This document shows, piece by piece, positions 33,617 through 45,330 of a stretch of DNA of 64,000 nt (the first letter of the stretch is position 1; each line of letters starts with the position of its first letter). The stretch covers positions 142,268 to 206,267 of the forward strand of contig VDFB02187766.1 of assembly GCA_007258455.2 (NCBI GenBank), given 5' to 3'. A model generated the notes under the pieces. It saw only the letters and a program-made list of their open reading frames with translations. It did no database searches and was not told where the DNA came from. A program made the translations under genes and the position numbers. Origin of the DNA: Sequoia sempervirens (Eukaryota > Streptophyta > Pinopsida > Cupressales > Cupressaceae).

Positions 33617-34079
33617 GTGGTTCTACTAAATGAGTTTGTAGTTTCTTTTTTAGAAGTATCAAAGGTATTCCCAATTTAATTTGTTGTTGTTAAGCACTAG
33701 TGTTAAGCGTGAAATAAATCATTAGAATAAATTTAACAATATTATTTTGAATATTTTTTAAATATGAATTTAATTAATTGTAACAATAAATTTAATATTT
33801 TTGAATTATGTCTAGAAATAAAAAGCATTCATTGTTATCATTTTTTTATTATTTTATATATATATATATATTGAAAGGGTTGAAAATTATCATTTTATGC
33901 TTGGGAGATACAAATAATATCCTACACATTTCACTCAAGGAAACCTTAGAGATCTCAATCCAAGGATAGAGTGCAGGAAAGAGATCTACTAGAAGGGTGC
34001 CATAGGGTGTGATTAAATACTAAAAGAGGGTTCACCACCATGCAAAGGCTTGGAAAGACAAGAAATGTAATTAACATGT
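33617..34079. other. AT-rich sequence with short TA microsatellite
   Basis: A TA run lies at about 33854-33872. No gene is recognised. The part from about 33960 may already belong to the element E leader. Confidence 0.5.
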
Positions 34080-35035
34080 AAAACCTAACTCAATGACCTA
34101 GGAAATGAAACTGAAATATAGCGTAACAAACTAAGAATGAACATAAAGGTACCTAGAATAAAAATATAACCAAAACAAACTCTGAAACCCTGAAATCCCA
34201 CTACTTGATGTCCATTGGGACTCATATGGTAGTCTAGACAATTTAGTCCCAGACTAGGGTTTTGGTCCCAAAATTGGAATGTCACAAGGATAGATCTGGA
34301 TCTCTTGAAACCTAGAAAATGTTAGTATTGGTACTAATACACCTAAGGTGGTGATTCAGTTTGAGTATTAGGGTTTGGCTAAAATTTTGGTATTCTCTAT
34401 TGATTTCCTATAGCTTTCTTCCTGCTAAATCTTGGTGTCCAAAGCCCTAATTTACAACCTATAGGTGACTTTTCATGATCTTGCGAGTGAGGAGACAAAT
34501 CTGATAACTTTCTTCAATCTTGCAACTTAGTCATCAAATATTCTTCAAGATCCAAGACACCTATATCTACAATCACACATGTAGAGAGGGAAAAACTTGT
34601 TGGTTGCTAGGAAATAGGGTTTTCTAAGGTCAAACTCTATTTAGGGAATTAAACCTTGTAGTGAAACAATGAAACTTGAACATGAAACATGAAATAAGAA
34701 ACATGAACAATGATACCTTGAATGATGCCATGAAATGTAGGCCTGCAATCTAATATGAAGTGGCCATAAAGAATATGGATCTTGACCTTGAATTAGATAT
34801 ACAACAATGGTTAACTTGGATCTTGGATGCTAAATCACAACACTAGCTCAACAACATGATGATGGATCTTGAATTGCTACAAGAAATGATGAATAAATCT
34901 ACCCTTGAATGCTTTAGAAATGCTCTTGTAAACTCTCTTAACACTCTTTTGAAGTCTTAGGATGCTTAACTCTTAATTTTTAAGTTGATATTAGGATTTC
35001 TTAGGTGAAATAATTATTTGAAACCTTGTTTATTC
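34080..35035 (-). mobile_element. element E: LTR/leader fragment of the A-D family, minus orientation
   Basis: The sequence aligns with the right part of element C (for example GAATTAAACCTTG.. and AATGATACCTTGAATG.., compare 55130-55220) and carries a degenerate inverted repeat at 34217-34250. It stops abruptly at 35035, where the 5' LTR of B begins in the opposite orientation. The U3 end is missing. Confidence 0.65.
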
Positions 35036-36602
35036 GAGTCACTAAAAAAGTAACACTTTATTTGTTTTGGCTTGTTCAGGCCTTCCTTGTGATTTTTTGC
35101 TTATTGTTACTTTGATTTAGTGTTGTAATGTGTATAACACATTCACATTAAGTCTTGGGCCCTTGTGAACTAATGGATTTTAATGGTTCCTTGCTAAAGT
35201 GTTTTAATTCAATTTCACACTTTTCTACGGTTTTATCAAATAATTAAACTTAATAAACCTCTTTTTAATCAAAATCAACATTAATCTTGCCTTATTTGAA
35301 GTGTTGTAACACACTTTCACACTCCTCTAGGATTTTCATTAATAATTGGGCTTTCTTATACTTTAATTGGCCCCATGTTGCATCCACAAGCCTCATTTAT
35401 TACATCTTTTCAAGGATAATTCTGACACCTATCATTAACCAATCATAATTCAGGTGTTTCTAGCTTGTGTGGCCCAGATTTAGGGATCTAGGACTCATTT
35501 TCCACCATGGGAAAATGGTTCCACCTAGATCTTTTGGCCCTAAACTAGTTTTCACACATTTCTAATAACTTTTGGTTTTTGGCCCCATACATCATGCCTG
35601 GTGGGACTCATTCGCCACCTTGGGTGAATGAGTCTCGTGTGGCCCAATATCAAATTTAATTCAAATTTTTGGTGGTATTTTATTCTCCTAGGTCCGATGT
35701 CGGCTCATAGTGTTGTAATTTTGGGAATTCTTGCATAATTGAGTATAAATACATGGTTCTTTTACTCATATTCTGACCTAGCATTCAAGAGAGTTCACAA
35801 GAGCATTTGGGAATTCACAAGATCATTCGAGAGCATTCAAGGGAAGATTATCAAGCATTTTAGAGTAGCATTCAATTGTCAATCATCATGTCAAATATTT
35901 CATCCATCATGTTTCTTATTGTGCTAATAATTGTGATGTAGGGTTTATGATTCAAGCAAGTGTTTCAACAAAGATCAACATCATTCAAGCAAGAGTCAAG
36001 AACCACATCCATTGCAACCATTAGAATAATTCTTTCAACACCTTATTGCTAGGGTTTGGTGAGTTGCAACATTATCTTTCATTCATTCATCACTCTCCAT
36101 TCATATTTTCTTTCATTTCAAGGTTTAATTACCAACAAGGGGTTATACCAATGAAAACCCCTATTCACTAAGCCCATAACATTTTCGCCTCTCCTTTGTG
36201 TGTGTGACTTGTAGGTCTAGGTGGTGTATTTCATAAAGAACAAGATTGGAGAATTTTTTTTAAGTGATTAAAGTTGTAAAAGTTGTCATCAAGCCTTAGA
36301 GAACATCGAAGATCACCCATATATTGCAAATTGGAGAGTTAGATCCAAAAAAAATCAAGAAGAGAAAAGCAGATAGAGAAGAGAAAAATCAACCTTTGAA
36401 GCGTTAGCAAAAACCAACTAGATTGGTTCACCACTTCTAGCTAATGAGTCCTAGTTCTTGTCATTTTTTAGGATTTTGTAGAGCTGGATACTCTTTTAGT
36501 AGATTTTTGTTCCTGCACATTTTCCCTGAAACTGGACTGATTCGCCTAGCTTGGCGAATGAGTCCTAGTCAATAGTAAAATAATATTTTCTAGGATTCAT
36601 AA
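35036..36602 (+). repeat. element B 5' LTR
   Basis: U3 includes two repeats of AAGTGTT(G/T)TAA..CACACTT/CCTCTA, and inverted repeats at 35491-35522 and 35604-35636. A TATA box (TATAAATA) is at 35744-35751. U5 has inverted repeats at 36419-36451 (degenerate) and 36534-36565 (excellent: GGACTGATTCGCC / GGCGAATGAGTCC). The right end is estimated from the A LTR. Confidence 0.75.
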
Positions 36603-37408
36603 TTTTTGTTTAGCCTTCTCTAGATTTTGAGGTGCACACTTTCTATTGTACATTTTTCAGTTTCATTTCCTTCACCTTTCTAGGTCATTTAGTGTTAGTT
36701 TGCATTTAATTAGGGTTTTGCATTACATATTGCATTTTAGAGTCTTTTCCAATTTTTCACTTGGGGGTTAAACCCTCATTAGATCACATTCAGACCATAG
36801 GACAACCCTATTGCAAGATCTCTTTCTCTTTTGCATTGAGATCTCTAGGGTTACCCTTGAGCAGAATATCTTGGAAAGTGGGTGTGATAGCACTTGAACA
36901 ACCTATCCCCCATTTCCCTTGGTTCCATTTTGGTGAACCTACATTTAGAACATCATACTTCTGATTTGGAGTGCATTTTCATCCTAGATTTGACTTGCAT
37001 TAACATTGCATTAGGATTTGTATTGGTTAAATTGCATTCTAGGGTTTCAAATTTTACATTAGTGAAAGCTCACTTATCTTGCATTTTTGCATCTAATTTC
37101 ATTGAAAATAAGAAAAAATCTACATTTTCATCTTAGACATAGATCAAAAAACATAAAAAACATAAAATTTAATTGAAAAATTCTAAATTTTTTGAAAAAA
37201 ATCATCACTGGGACTCATTTGCCACCCTGGATGAATCAATCCCTCTACACATACTGCACTGCATTTTCTGGCATATACAATTCATATTTTTAGTTTCTGT
37301 TTATTGACACTGTCTTTCTATTTTAGTTGCTAGAACTTCTGTTATAAGCATTTCATTCTTCTTATACTATATTGCATTTTCATTCACTTTGCATTTAGTA
37401 GCCTTTGT
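36603..37408 (+). other. element B leader
   Basis: Noncoding sequence with the shared GGTGCAC motif near its start (about 36631) and one inverted-repeat copy at 37211-37243, mirroring the leader copy in element A. Confidence 0.6.
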
Positions 37409-38225
37409 ATGAGTGTTTGGTGTCCTATTGCTAATACTAGAGTGAGACAAAGTTTGAGACTCATGTCATCCCGTGATAGCACAATCATTGTGGATCTTGG
37501 GTTGTCTAGCTCTTTCACTCCTAGTATTGACATTAGTACACTTGGCATGGATAGCACCTTTAACAACTATTTTCCTTCAAGTACTATGCAAGTTGAAACA
37601 AGGAATGATAGTGTCCCACAAGAAAAAATAATTCGCATTCATGAAGACCTAGCAAACCTACAATATCAAGTGCAAAATGACAAAATTTCAACTATTTCCA
37701 TCCCTACTATGGAAAACATTCACTGTATGCTTGAAAGTGAAGATGGACTTGACCTTGAAAAAAATATAGTTCAAATCTTTGGAAAATACCTTTCCTCAAT
37801 AAAGTTCCCCTTTACCAACAAGCAATGTCACAAGCCAATGAGGAACTCAAATTCCTCTTCCCACAAAAATTGCCTCAATACCTACCTAAACCAACCCTCA
37901 ATTCACAAAAACAATGCAACAAGTTAGTAATGTGATTCCTTCCATGGGTATTCTCGCTAGCATGCCTAATTCAAATGTGGCATTGCACATTATATCTCCT
38001 ACCACTTTACCACCTATAATCATCCCATTCACTTTTCCTACAAAAACATACACCCCTTCACCTTTGTCACTTCCATATCATAACACAAGAAATGACTCTC
38101 TCATAACTCAACTCTTCCAAATTGTTTCATACCTTCAAAAACAAATTTTTGCCATCAACCAAAATCAAAATTGTCCACCTACATATTATGTTAAAAGCAG
38201 TCCATTGTCCTTGGAGATATTGTAA
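37409..38225 (+). pseudogene. element B gag N-terminal region
   Basis: It begins MSVWCPIANTRVRQS and aligns with element A. 37409-37927 is open, then the frame moves to 37914-38225, where MQQVSNVIPSM and the Pro/Ser/Thr-rich YTPSPLSLPY linker continue. The overlap of the two frames marks a single indel. Confidence 0.75.
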
Positions 38226-38305
38226 ACACTAATGCCACAACGTGTAGAGGTTCCTAGATTCCATAAATACTAAGGAAAGGGAGATCCTTCTAACCATGTT
38301 AATGC

Positions 38306-38924
38306 TTACACCACCTTATGTAGTGAATTTTTCCTTGACAATAAACTCCTAGCTAAACTTTTCCCTGGGTCATTGAAAGACATCGCCTTGGAGTGGTTCT
38401 CTTCTTTACAAAAAAACTCAATTTGTTCATTCAATGAACTCATTGAGGTATTTGTAAACCATTTCCAAGTGCATATGACTCCCAAGATGACCTTGGACAA
38501 TTTGATGAGATGTAAGAAAAAATAAGAAGAAAATATCACTGAATTTATCTCATGCTATCAATTGCTTTATTCCCAAATCGTTGTCAAGGTCCCCAACCCT
38601 CACCTTCAAAAGATGTTCATAGAAAATTTGCAAAGAAAAATTCAAGGCAAGCTTACCATGATGAAATTCACACCCTTCATGCACTTGCGGACTTCCCTCT
38701 GTGATTATCAAAATTCGGTTAGTAGTTGCAATACAAAGTCCACTTCTATCCAAATCAAGAAATCCAAGCCCACAAACCAAAAAAATTCCCAACCTTTCAG
38801 AAAAAAAAGGGTTCCTTCAATTTCATCCCCCTCAATAAACAACTCAAAATGGACCAATAAGCAATTAGTTGTTGTTAAAGCCACATTGCCACCTGAAGAG
38901 ACAATTCACTCCCTTGTCCAATAG
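38306..38924 (+). pseudogene. element B Retrotrans_gag domain
   Basis: The plus strand reads LAKLFPGSLKDIALEWFSSL, SFNELIEVFVNHF and, after a TAA at about 38524, VKVPNPHLQKMFIENLQRK. It is homologous to element A 8436-8819. The open stretches on the opposite strand here are shadows. Confidence 0.8.
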
Positions 38925-39019
38925 CCTGCATAACACAATGAATCAACTTTTAGAACAACAAATGATTACCTTACCTCCCATGAAAACACCCGATCCCAAT
39001 AAACCTTTACCCTCAAGCT

Positions 39020-39960
39020 TTAGATCAAATGCTTATTGACAGTACCATCGACAAAATGGACATGACAAAAAGCATTGAAAGCATCTTAAACATCATGTGC
39101 AAGACCTCATTGGTTGTAGTTGTCTTTCTGTTGAAGGTGTTAGTGATCAAGGAAATAAGTCTATTGCCCCTTCTAACCAAAACTTGAAAATTTTCACCAA
39201 TCCCATGCCAAAACATAATATTTCATTTGTCAAATCCAGCGAAGATACAAAGAATAATGTGGTGAATGTTGACATAGATGATGATAACATTGTTTCTATT
39301 CAACATGATACTCTCAATAATAATCCTATAAATGAAATGGTAGGAGTGATAGATGTCATCCCTCATAAGGGTTTCAACTAAGAATCCTCGACATTGCTTT
39401 CTCCTCTAAGGATATACTTAAACATGCACCCAATGGTCCTCTCTACATAGCTTGCCATATCTATGACAAGCCCACTAATGGGATACTAATACATCCTGCC
39501 TATGGAGAGAATGTGATCATTGAGGAATTCTTACTTTTGCATGAGCTCTATCAAGACATATACGACAAACTGAAAGCATGGATCAAGACACACAATGGTT
39601 TTGCTTGCCCTACGATATGATCAATCACCTTACCATTACAAATAGGACCAAAAATACTAGATGTATCATTTTCCATCATCTCGTAGTTGAACGAATTTTG
39701 TGTGAAGCTAGGCCATCCATGTATTTCATCCATGAAAGTTGTCCCTTCGGTTGTACATAAATGTTGAAAGTTTCCCTTTGACAATGACGTATTCACTGTC
39801 CACCATAGTGGCTTTAACCCATTGTCCTCTAATGGTAACTTTTCCTTAGATTCCTTTTTTTCTGAGCCTAGGGAACCTATAAAACAATGAGAAGATTTTT
39901 TTTGTCCTATCAAAAGTTCAAGGCAAAGAAGATAGCAGAACTATCCCTATGAAACGTGTC
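39020..39960 (+). pseudogene. element B zinc knuckle and retropepsin-like domain
   Basis: The knuckle reads NAY*QYHRQNGHDKKH*KHL: both Cys positions are TGA stops, one base from Cys codons. 39097-39381 is open (IGCSCLSVEGVSDQGNKS). After a frame change, the protease-like part gives ILIHPAYGENVIIEEFL, GHPCISSMKVVPSVVHKCL and FTVHHSGFNPLSS. Active-site D-P-A is here H-P-A. It aligns residue by residue with element A. Confidence 0.75.
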
Positions 39961-40088
39961 CCCACCCACCATCAAACCTACCATCCTAGATGAAACCATG
40001 CATGAGACTAAATAAATTCCACACAACCAAAACCAACCTACAAGAGAACCTTCCCCTACATCCTACAAAAGACCAAGAGACAATGAAA

Positions 40089-40695
40089 ATGACCCCATCA
40101 CACCTCCTAGAATAAAACAAGTTTACAAGGTTGAAAAGAGAAAGTGGTTCAACAACCTCTTATGGTTCCTTTTGTTCCTCCCCTTAGGGAAGAAACAAAA
40201 CATATGGTTGATCAACCCACTCCTACACAAATGAAAATTGAAAACAAAACTAAAAGAAATAGAGGTGCTAGAGAGTGTAGGCATAGACGTCATGCCCTTG
40301 ATCATAGGTTACATGAATAATTAAACAAAGAAAATCAAGATCCAAACCTAACTACAACAATGCATAATGACTCTACTCCTACCCCGAAACACAACAATCC
40401 AATACAACAACAACAACAACAAGAGTTGAAATCCTCCATGAACATTATCATTCATCCTGTTGTTGTGGTTAACTTGGATGATGATGATGAGGTTGCTAAA
40501 ATTGATGAAAAGGTGCATAATGAATTGAGTACATTATTTTTCTCTTCCATGATCTTAAACAAAAAATATCCTACAAGGAGTGTTCAACCTAGTGCTACCC
40601 CTAGTTTAGCACTTTCTCTTGTCCCTTTGGCTAGTTGCTTTCCTTTAGTATACAATGAGCATAAATGGGAGGCAAATGACCTGCTTATAGGCTGA
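40089..40695 (+). pseudogene. element B polyprotein C-terminal region
   Basis: The PPRIKQVYK stretch (40108) matches A. The open part at 40360-40695 has a QQQQQQ run, then VVNLDDDDEVAKIDEKVHNE and RSVQPSATPSL. It is homologous to element A 6417-6641 and ends the polyprotein. Confidence 0.7.
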
Positions 40696-40901
40696 CTTGC
40701 TCGTGCCTTACTAGTCCTTTTCTTTGTTTCTTTTAAATTTTATTTTGTGTGATTGCATATGCATAATGTGATCCCCTATGACATTTTTTTTTTTTTTTTA
40801 TCTCTTTGTGACATTCCTTTATTTGTCTTTATTCTTCTCTATGTCGTAAATCTTTTAAATCTTTTTGCTTTTATCATATTTTTTTCATTTATCTTTTGTT
40901 T

Positions 40902-41160
40902 TCCTTTTGGGGATGACACAAGGCATCGAGACATTCATATCTCTTCCATGTTGACCCAAAAACTTTTCTTTGTCTTGTGCTTTCCTTTTTTGGGGATGAT
41001 GCAAGGCTTTGAGACATTCGTGCCTCTTCCATGTTGACCCAAAAGTATTTTCCTTTTCTTTTTTTTTTAATCTCTTTTTCACTTCTCTTGTGTTTTCCTT
41101 TTGGAGGATGACACAAGGTGTTGAGACATTCATGTTTCAGATCCTATGTTGACCCAAAAG
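40902..41160 (+). repeat. element B array of three hairpin modules
   Basis: Modules lie at 40902-40961, 40983-41045 and 41094-41160. Each runs from CCTTTTGGGGATGACAC or a variant to ATGTTGACCCAAAA, with complementary TTTTGGG/CCCAAAA ends. They are the counterparts of the arrays in A and D. Confidence 0.85.
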
Positions 41161-42443
41161 GTTTTTCTTTATTTTCACTCTCTTTGTGTAATTCTTCCAG
41201 TTCTATGTGTATTTGGGGAATGATGACAGTTCTGAGCTCTATAAAAACATTGCAACAAAGAACACACTGACTCCCAATCCATAGATCCCTTATGTTTTTG
41301 GTGTTTTCATTTTGGGGGCTTCCCCTCTCTTTTCCTTTTCTCTTACTTGACGTAGCTTTACTTGGAAACATATGACTTGGCATAGGGCTTTCCAAGTTAG
41401 TTCTCACGCCTTCCTATTTTTTTCCATTTATCATTTGCTACTTTAAAGTAATTTCTCATAGTATTGTGTTTAGAAATTTCTTTAAAGTGGGGGCATACAT
41501 TGACATTATTGTTTTGCATTTTCTTCTTTTTTCATGGTTCATGGTGCAGTTTTATTACTTCATATGATGTGTTTTTCGCTTTGTGGATGACATTGGGTGT
41601 GATTTCTTTCAAGAGCATGATGTTTCATAGCATATTACAATCCTCTTAGTGGATTGATGTGACACACTGCATCTCCTAAGTTGTGAATTTTTTATTCTTT
41701 GATTGGTCCTCTTTTGGAGAAATTAGGCATAATGTACCCTAAGTTAAAGATCTCACATGAACTAAGAAAGAATCCTTTGAACATTTCCTATTTGGAATTT
41801 TTCATTTTTCATTGTATGGCCACTTTACATAACACAACTTGCATGCCTGTAGTGCCATCCTATTTGTTCATGAGCTCCAAGCATATAAAGTTTTTCTTGT
41901 CTTGTGAAGCTCAAAAATTATTTTTGCATGGTGCCTTATTAAAGTTATCCAGGGGTATAAATTTGGTATGGTTTGAGTGGGAAGCTCAACCAAGGCATGA
42001 ATTTTCCCATAGCCACACACATATGTGTGTGAGTACATACCAGCCATGAGTGTATGTTTCTCACCCTTTTGGACTTCTCACCCAATAGACAACTTGAAGT
42101 TCCATCACTTCAAAGTTAGTATGCATTTTTTTCAAACAAATAACCTAGATCTGATCGACATCGTGATGGAAAAATGGTTGAATCTTGATCTGATTCTTTA
42201 ATAATATTTTTACCTTTTCTTTTTTCATCTTTGACAGTGCATGCTCGTGGCTTTTTGTTCTTTATATCATTTGTATGAGTGTTCTTTTGTGCCTATGTTG
42301 GTTCATCATCAGATCTTGATCATGGGGGCTTGATCACCCCTCTTGATTGTCATATCGTTTTATTGGAATTTTTACACTTGCACCCCTCTTGATGCACATT
42401 GTTCTACTTTAGTGTGATTTTGAAGCAAGTTCATCATCTCGCT
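41161..42443 (+). other. element B 3' noncoding zone
   Basis: Colinear with D 12900-14140 and with A in reverse. No coding capacity is supported; scattered short open frames are chance. Confidence 0.6.
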
Positions 42444-42453
42444 GAAGTGGGGG
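42444..42453 (+). other. element B polypurine tract
   Basis: GAAGTGGGGG precedes CTAGA and the 3' LTR. Confidence 0.75.
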
Positions 42454-42458
42454 CTAGA

Positions 42459-43393
42459 TGGAGTCACTAAAAAAGTAACCCTTCTACTTTTTTTGGCTTG
42501 TTCAGGCCCTCCTTGTGATTTTTGGCTTAATGTTGTGTGTTGTAATGTGGATTACACATTCACATTAATTCTTGGGCCCTTGTGAACTAATGGATTTTAA
42601 TAGTACCTTTGCTAAAATGTTGTTAAGTGTTGTAATTCACTTTCACACTTTTCTACAGTTTTATCAAATAATTAAATTTAATAAACCTCTTTTTATTCAA
42701 AATCAACATTAATCTTGACTTATTTGAAGTGTTGTAAAGTGTTGTAACACTCTTTCACACTCCTCTATGCTTGTCATTGATAATTGGGCTTTCTTATGCT
42801 TTAATTGGCCCCATTTTGCATCCACAAGCCTCGTTTATTGCATCTTGTTGAGGATAATCCTGGCACCAATCAGTAACTAATCATAATTTAGGTGTTTTGG
42901 CTTGTGTAGCCCAGATTTAGGGATCTAGGACTCATTCACTACCTTGGGAGAATGGGTCCCACTTGGATCTTTTGGCCCTGAACCGGTTTTTAGACATTTA
43001 TAAGAACTTTTGGTTTTTGGCCCCATACATTATGCCTAGTGGGACTCATTCACCACCTTGGGCGAATGACTCTCATGTGGCCCAAAATCAATTTTAATTC
43101 AAATTTCTAGTGGGATTTTATTCTCCTAGATCTAATGTAGGCTTGTAGTGTTGTAATTTTAGGAATTCTTGCATAATGAAGTATAAATACAAGGTTCTTT
43201 CACTCATATTCTCACCTGGCATTCAAGAGAATTCACAAGATCTTTTGAGCATTCACAAGAGCATTCAAGAGCAGTCAAGAGTAGATTATCATGCATTTTA
43301 GAGCAGCATTTAAGTGTCAATCATCATGTCAAAGATGTCATCCATCATGTTTTTTATTGTGCTAACAATAGTGATGTAGGGTTTATGATTCTC
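42459..43393 (+). repeat. element B 3' LTR, truncated
   Basis: It aligns with 35036-35955 and then stops at GTGATGTAGGGTTTATGATTC. The U5 half is missing. Inverted repeats lie at 42928-42959 and 43042-43073. Confidence 0.85.
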
Positions 43394-44070
43394 CATATAA
43401 CCTACCCCTCTATACCTATTTCTTTCTCCCTCTCTCCCTCCTCCCTCTCTCAATCTCTCCACCTTCCTCCTTACCTCTCTACTTCTCTCTCTATCACATC
43501 TCTCTATCACCTCTCTCTCACTTCTCTCTCTCCCCCTCTCTAATCTATTTCTCTCTACCTCACCTCTCTCTGTAACTATCCCTTCATCCCTCCTCTTTGG
43601 CTATCTCAGCTCCCTCCCTTCATCCCTTCCTCTCCCTTGATCTTTCCCCTTCCCTCTCTACTTTTCTCTATCTCACCTTCCCTCTCTACCTACCTCTCTC
43701 TCTGTTGCTCTCTTCGCTTGCCTCTTTCTCTCCATCCCTACCTCTCCCTTCATTTCTCCTTCAGTCTCTACTTCTCTCTACCTGCCTATCCCTCCTTACA
43801 TCTTTCTCTCTCCCTCCCTCTCTCCATCCATCTCTTAATCTCTCCACCTTCCACCTTCCCTCTCTACTTCTCGCTATCACATATCTTTATCACCTCTCTC
43901 TCTATCTCCTTCCTTATCTACTATCTCTATCTCAACTCTCTCTTTTTACCTCTCCATCCCTCCCTCCCTATTTCTCCATCCCTCTTGCATTCCCTCTCTA
44001 CCTCTCTTTACCCCTCTCCCTCTACCTATCTCTCTCTATGTTGCTCTCTCTCAACTCTCTCTCTCCTAAT
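43394..44070. repeat. long polypyrimidine (CT-rich) tract
   Basis: About 680 bases are almost purely C and T on the plus strand, made of irregular CTCT, CCCTCTC and CTACCTCTCTC units. The long open frames here (Ser/Leu/Pro only) are artefacts of composition. The complementary strand is polypurine, and such tracts can adopt triplex (H-DNA) structures. Confidence 0.9.
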
Positions 44071-45300
44071 TAGAAAATTTCCCATACATGTATATTGTGT
44101 AATGTGTTTAGTTTATATATTTTATAATTATCATTTTCTTCATCTTGTATTTTATTTTTGATGATTAACTAGTAACCTAAGATCCTAGTATCTATCATTA
44201 CTTTATTTTATCTTTAATACTAATGTTTTTACATGAGTCATACACTTTGTGTGAATGACGATTGGTGGGCTTTATGTTTCATTGTTTGAGACTAGATCAA
44301 ACATTATGCACACAATGGGGTTATAGGAGGCATATGTGCCCATAGTGGATAGGTTTCATTGGATCATAATATTAATGGTCTTTAGGATTTTTACCTATCA
44401 CTGTGTTTTGTTAATATGAGAGGTGGTAACTCTTAGTAAGATAGTACATATACAAGGACATGAGTTGCATTGTGTGCTAGATATGTTATGAGTAAAAGGT
44501 CATTCTATAGTTGGTGTTAGTGTGATGGACTAGTTCTAATAGTTGTTCTAACTTTTGGTAAGTATGTAGTGCGTACTTGATCATATTTTGCAAGTTATTG
44601 GATGTTTAGTTATGTTTTTTAATAACACGAGGATAGCTATAGAGAGTGTGCTTCAAATTTGGTTAAGTAGCTCCAAAGTATGTTATGTAATTACTTCTAA
44701 GTATACCCCTATTTTTCTTTATGGGTACAATTTGTTGGCATTTGTGTGGAGCATTTTTCTTAGTACATTATATAGTATTGAAGGTGGATATGGGGTATTT
44801 ACCCAAGACGAAATTGAATAACTAAGCATGTACAAGTGGTAGTTGAAGATTAAGATCAACTCCTGAACCGAAATGTATAAATTGGGCGCAATAATCACAC
44901 AATAATAATATTTACATAAATTAGTCAAGAGAAGATATAAACAAAAGTTTAAGTGTACACTTTATATCTCACTATATAAATTTATATCTAATCACATATT
45001 TGTTTCTTTTCTAAAATAAAATTATAATGAAATAATAAATATTTTATATATTTTTATGATTTAATTAAGTGAATAATCATCTTTAAAATTATGATTATTT
45101 GAGATAAACATAATTTTCTTTTACATAAACTTTTAAGTTATTTTCTTTTTAAAGGTTTACAATTAATATATTAAAAAACAAAAAAAAAAAAACTAAATTC
45201 TAATGAAAATGATATTAGAAAATTTATTAAATTTTTAAGAGTTGTTTTTATATTGAAACTTTAAAATAAAATTTGTATTATTCAATTCAGGTAAATAAGA
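44071..45300. other. AT-rich intergenic sequence, no gene recognised
   Basis: No coding or transposon signature was identified. It is the distal 5' flank of BSP gene 2. Confidence 0.5.
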
Positions 45301-45330
45301 GGAACAAAAAGTATGTTTTCATGTACGGCT

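Larger units (their letters stand above)
35036..43393 (+). mobile_element. element B: gag-protease-only LTR element (TR-GAG-like)
   Basis: The 5' LTR starts at 35036 and the 3' LTR at 42459 (both GAGTCACTAAAAAAGTAAC). Between them are leader, gag N-terminus (37409), gag domain, knuckle, retropepsin-like domain, acidic C-terminal domain, a hairpin-module array, noncoding zone and PPT. No RT, RNase H or integrase motif was found in this 8.4-kb span. The 3' LTR is cut at 43393 by a pyrimidine tract, so no target duplication can be tested. Its layout is the same as that of element A. Confidence 0.85.

Noticed and set aside
43310..43510. Arg/Glu-rich open frame on the minus strand
   Set aside because: Reverse reading of the start of the pyrimidine tract and LTR end.
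43597..44161. Long Ser/Leu/Pro open frames in two phases
   Set aside because: Produced by the polypyrimidine tract, which cannot encode stop codons on this strand; no real protein features.
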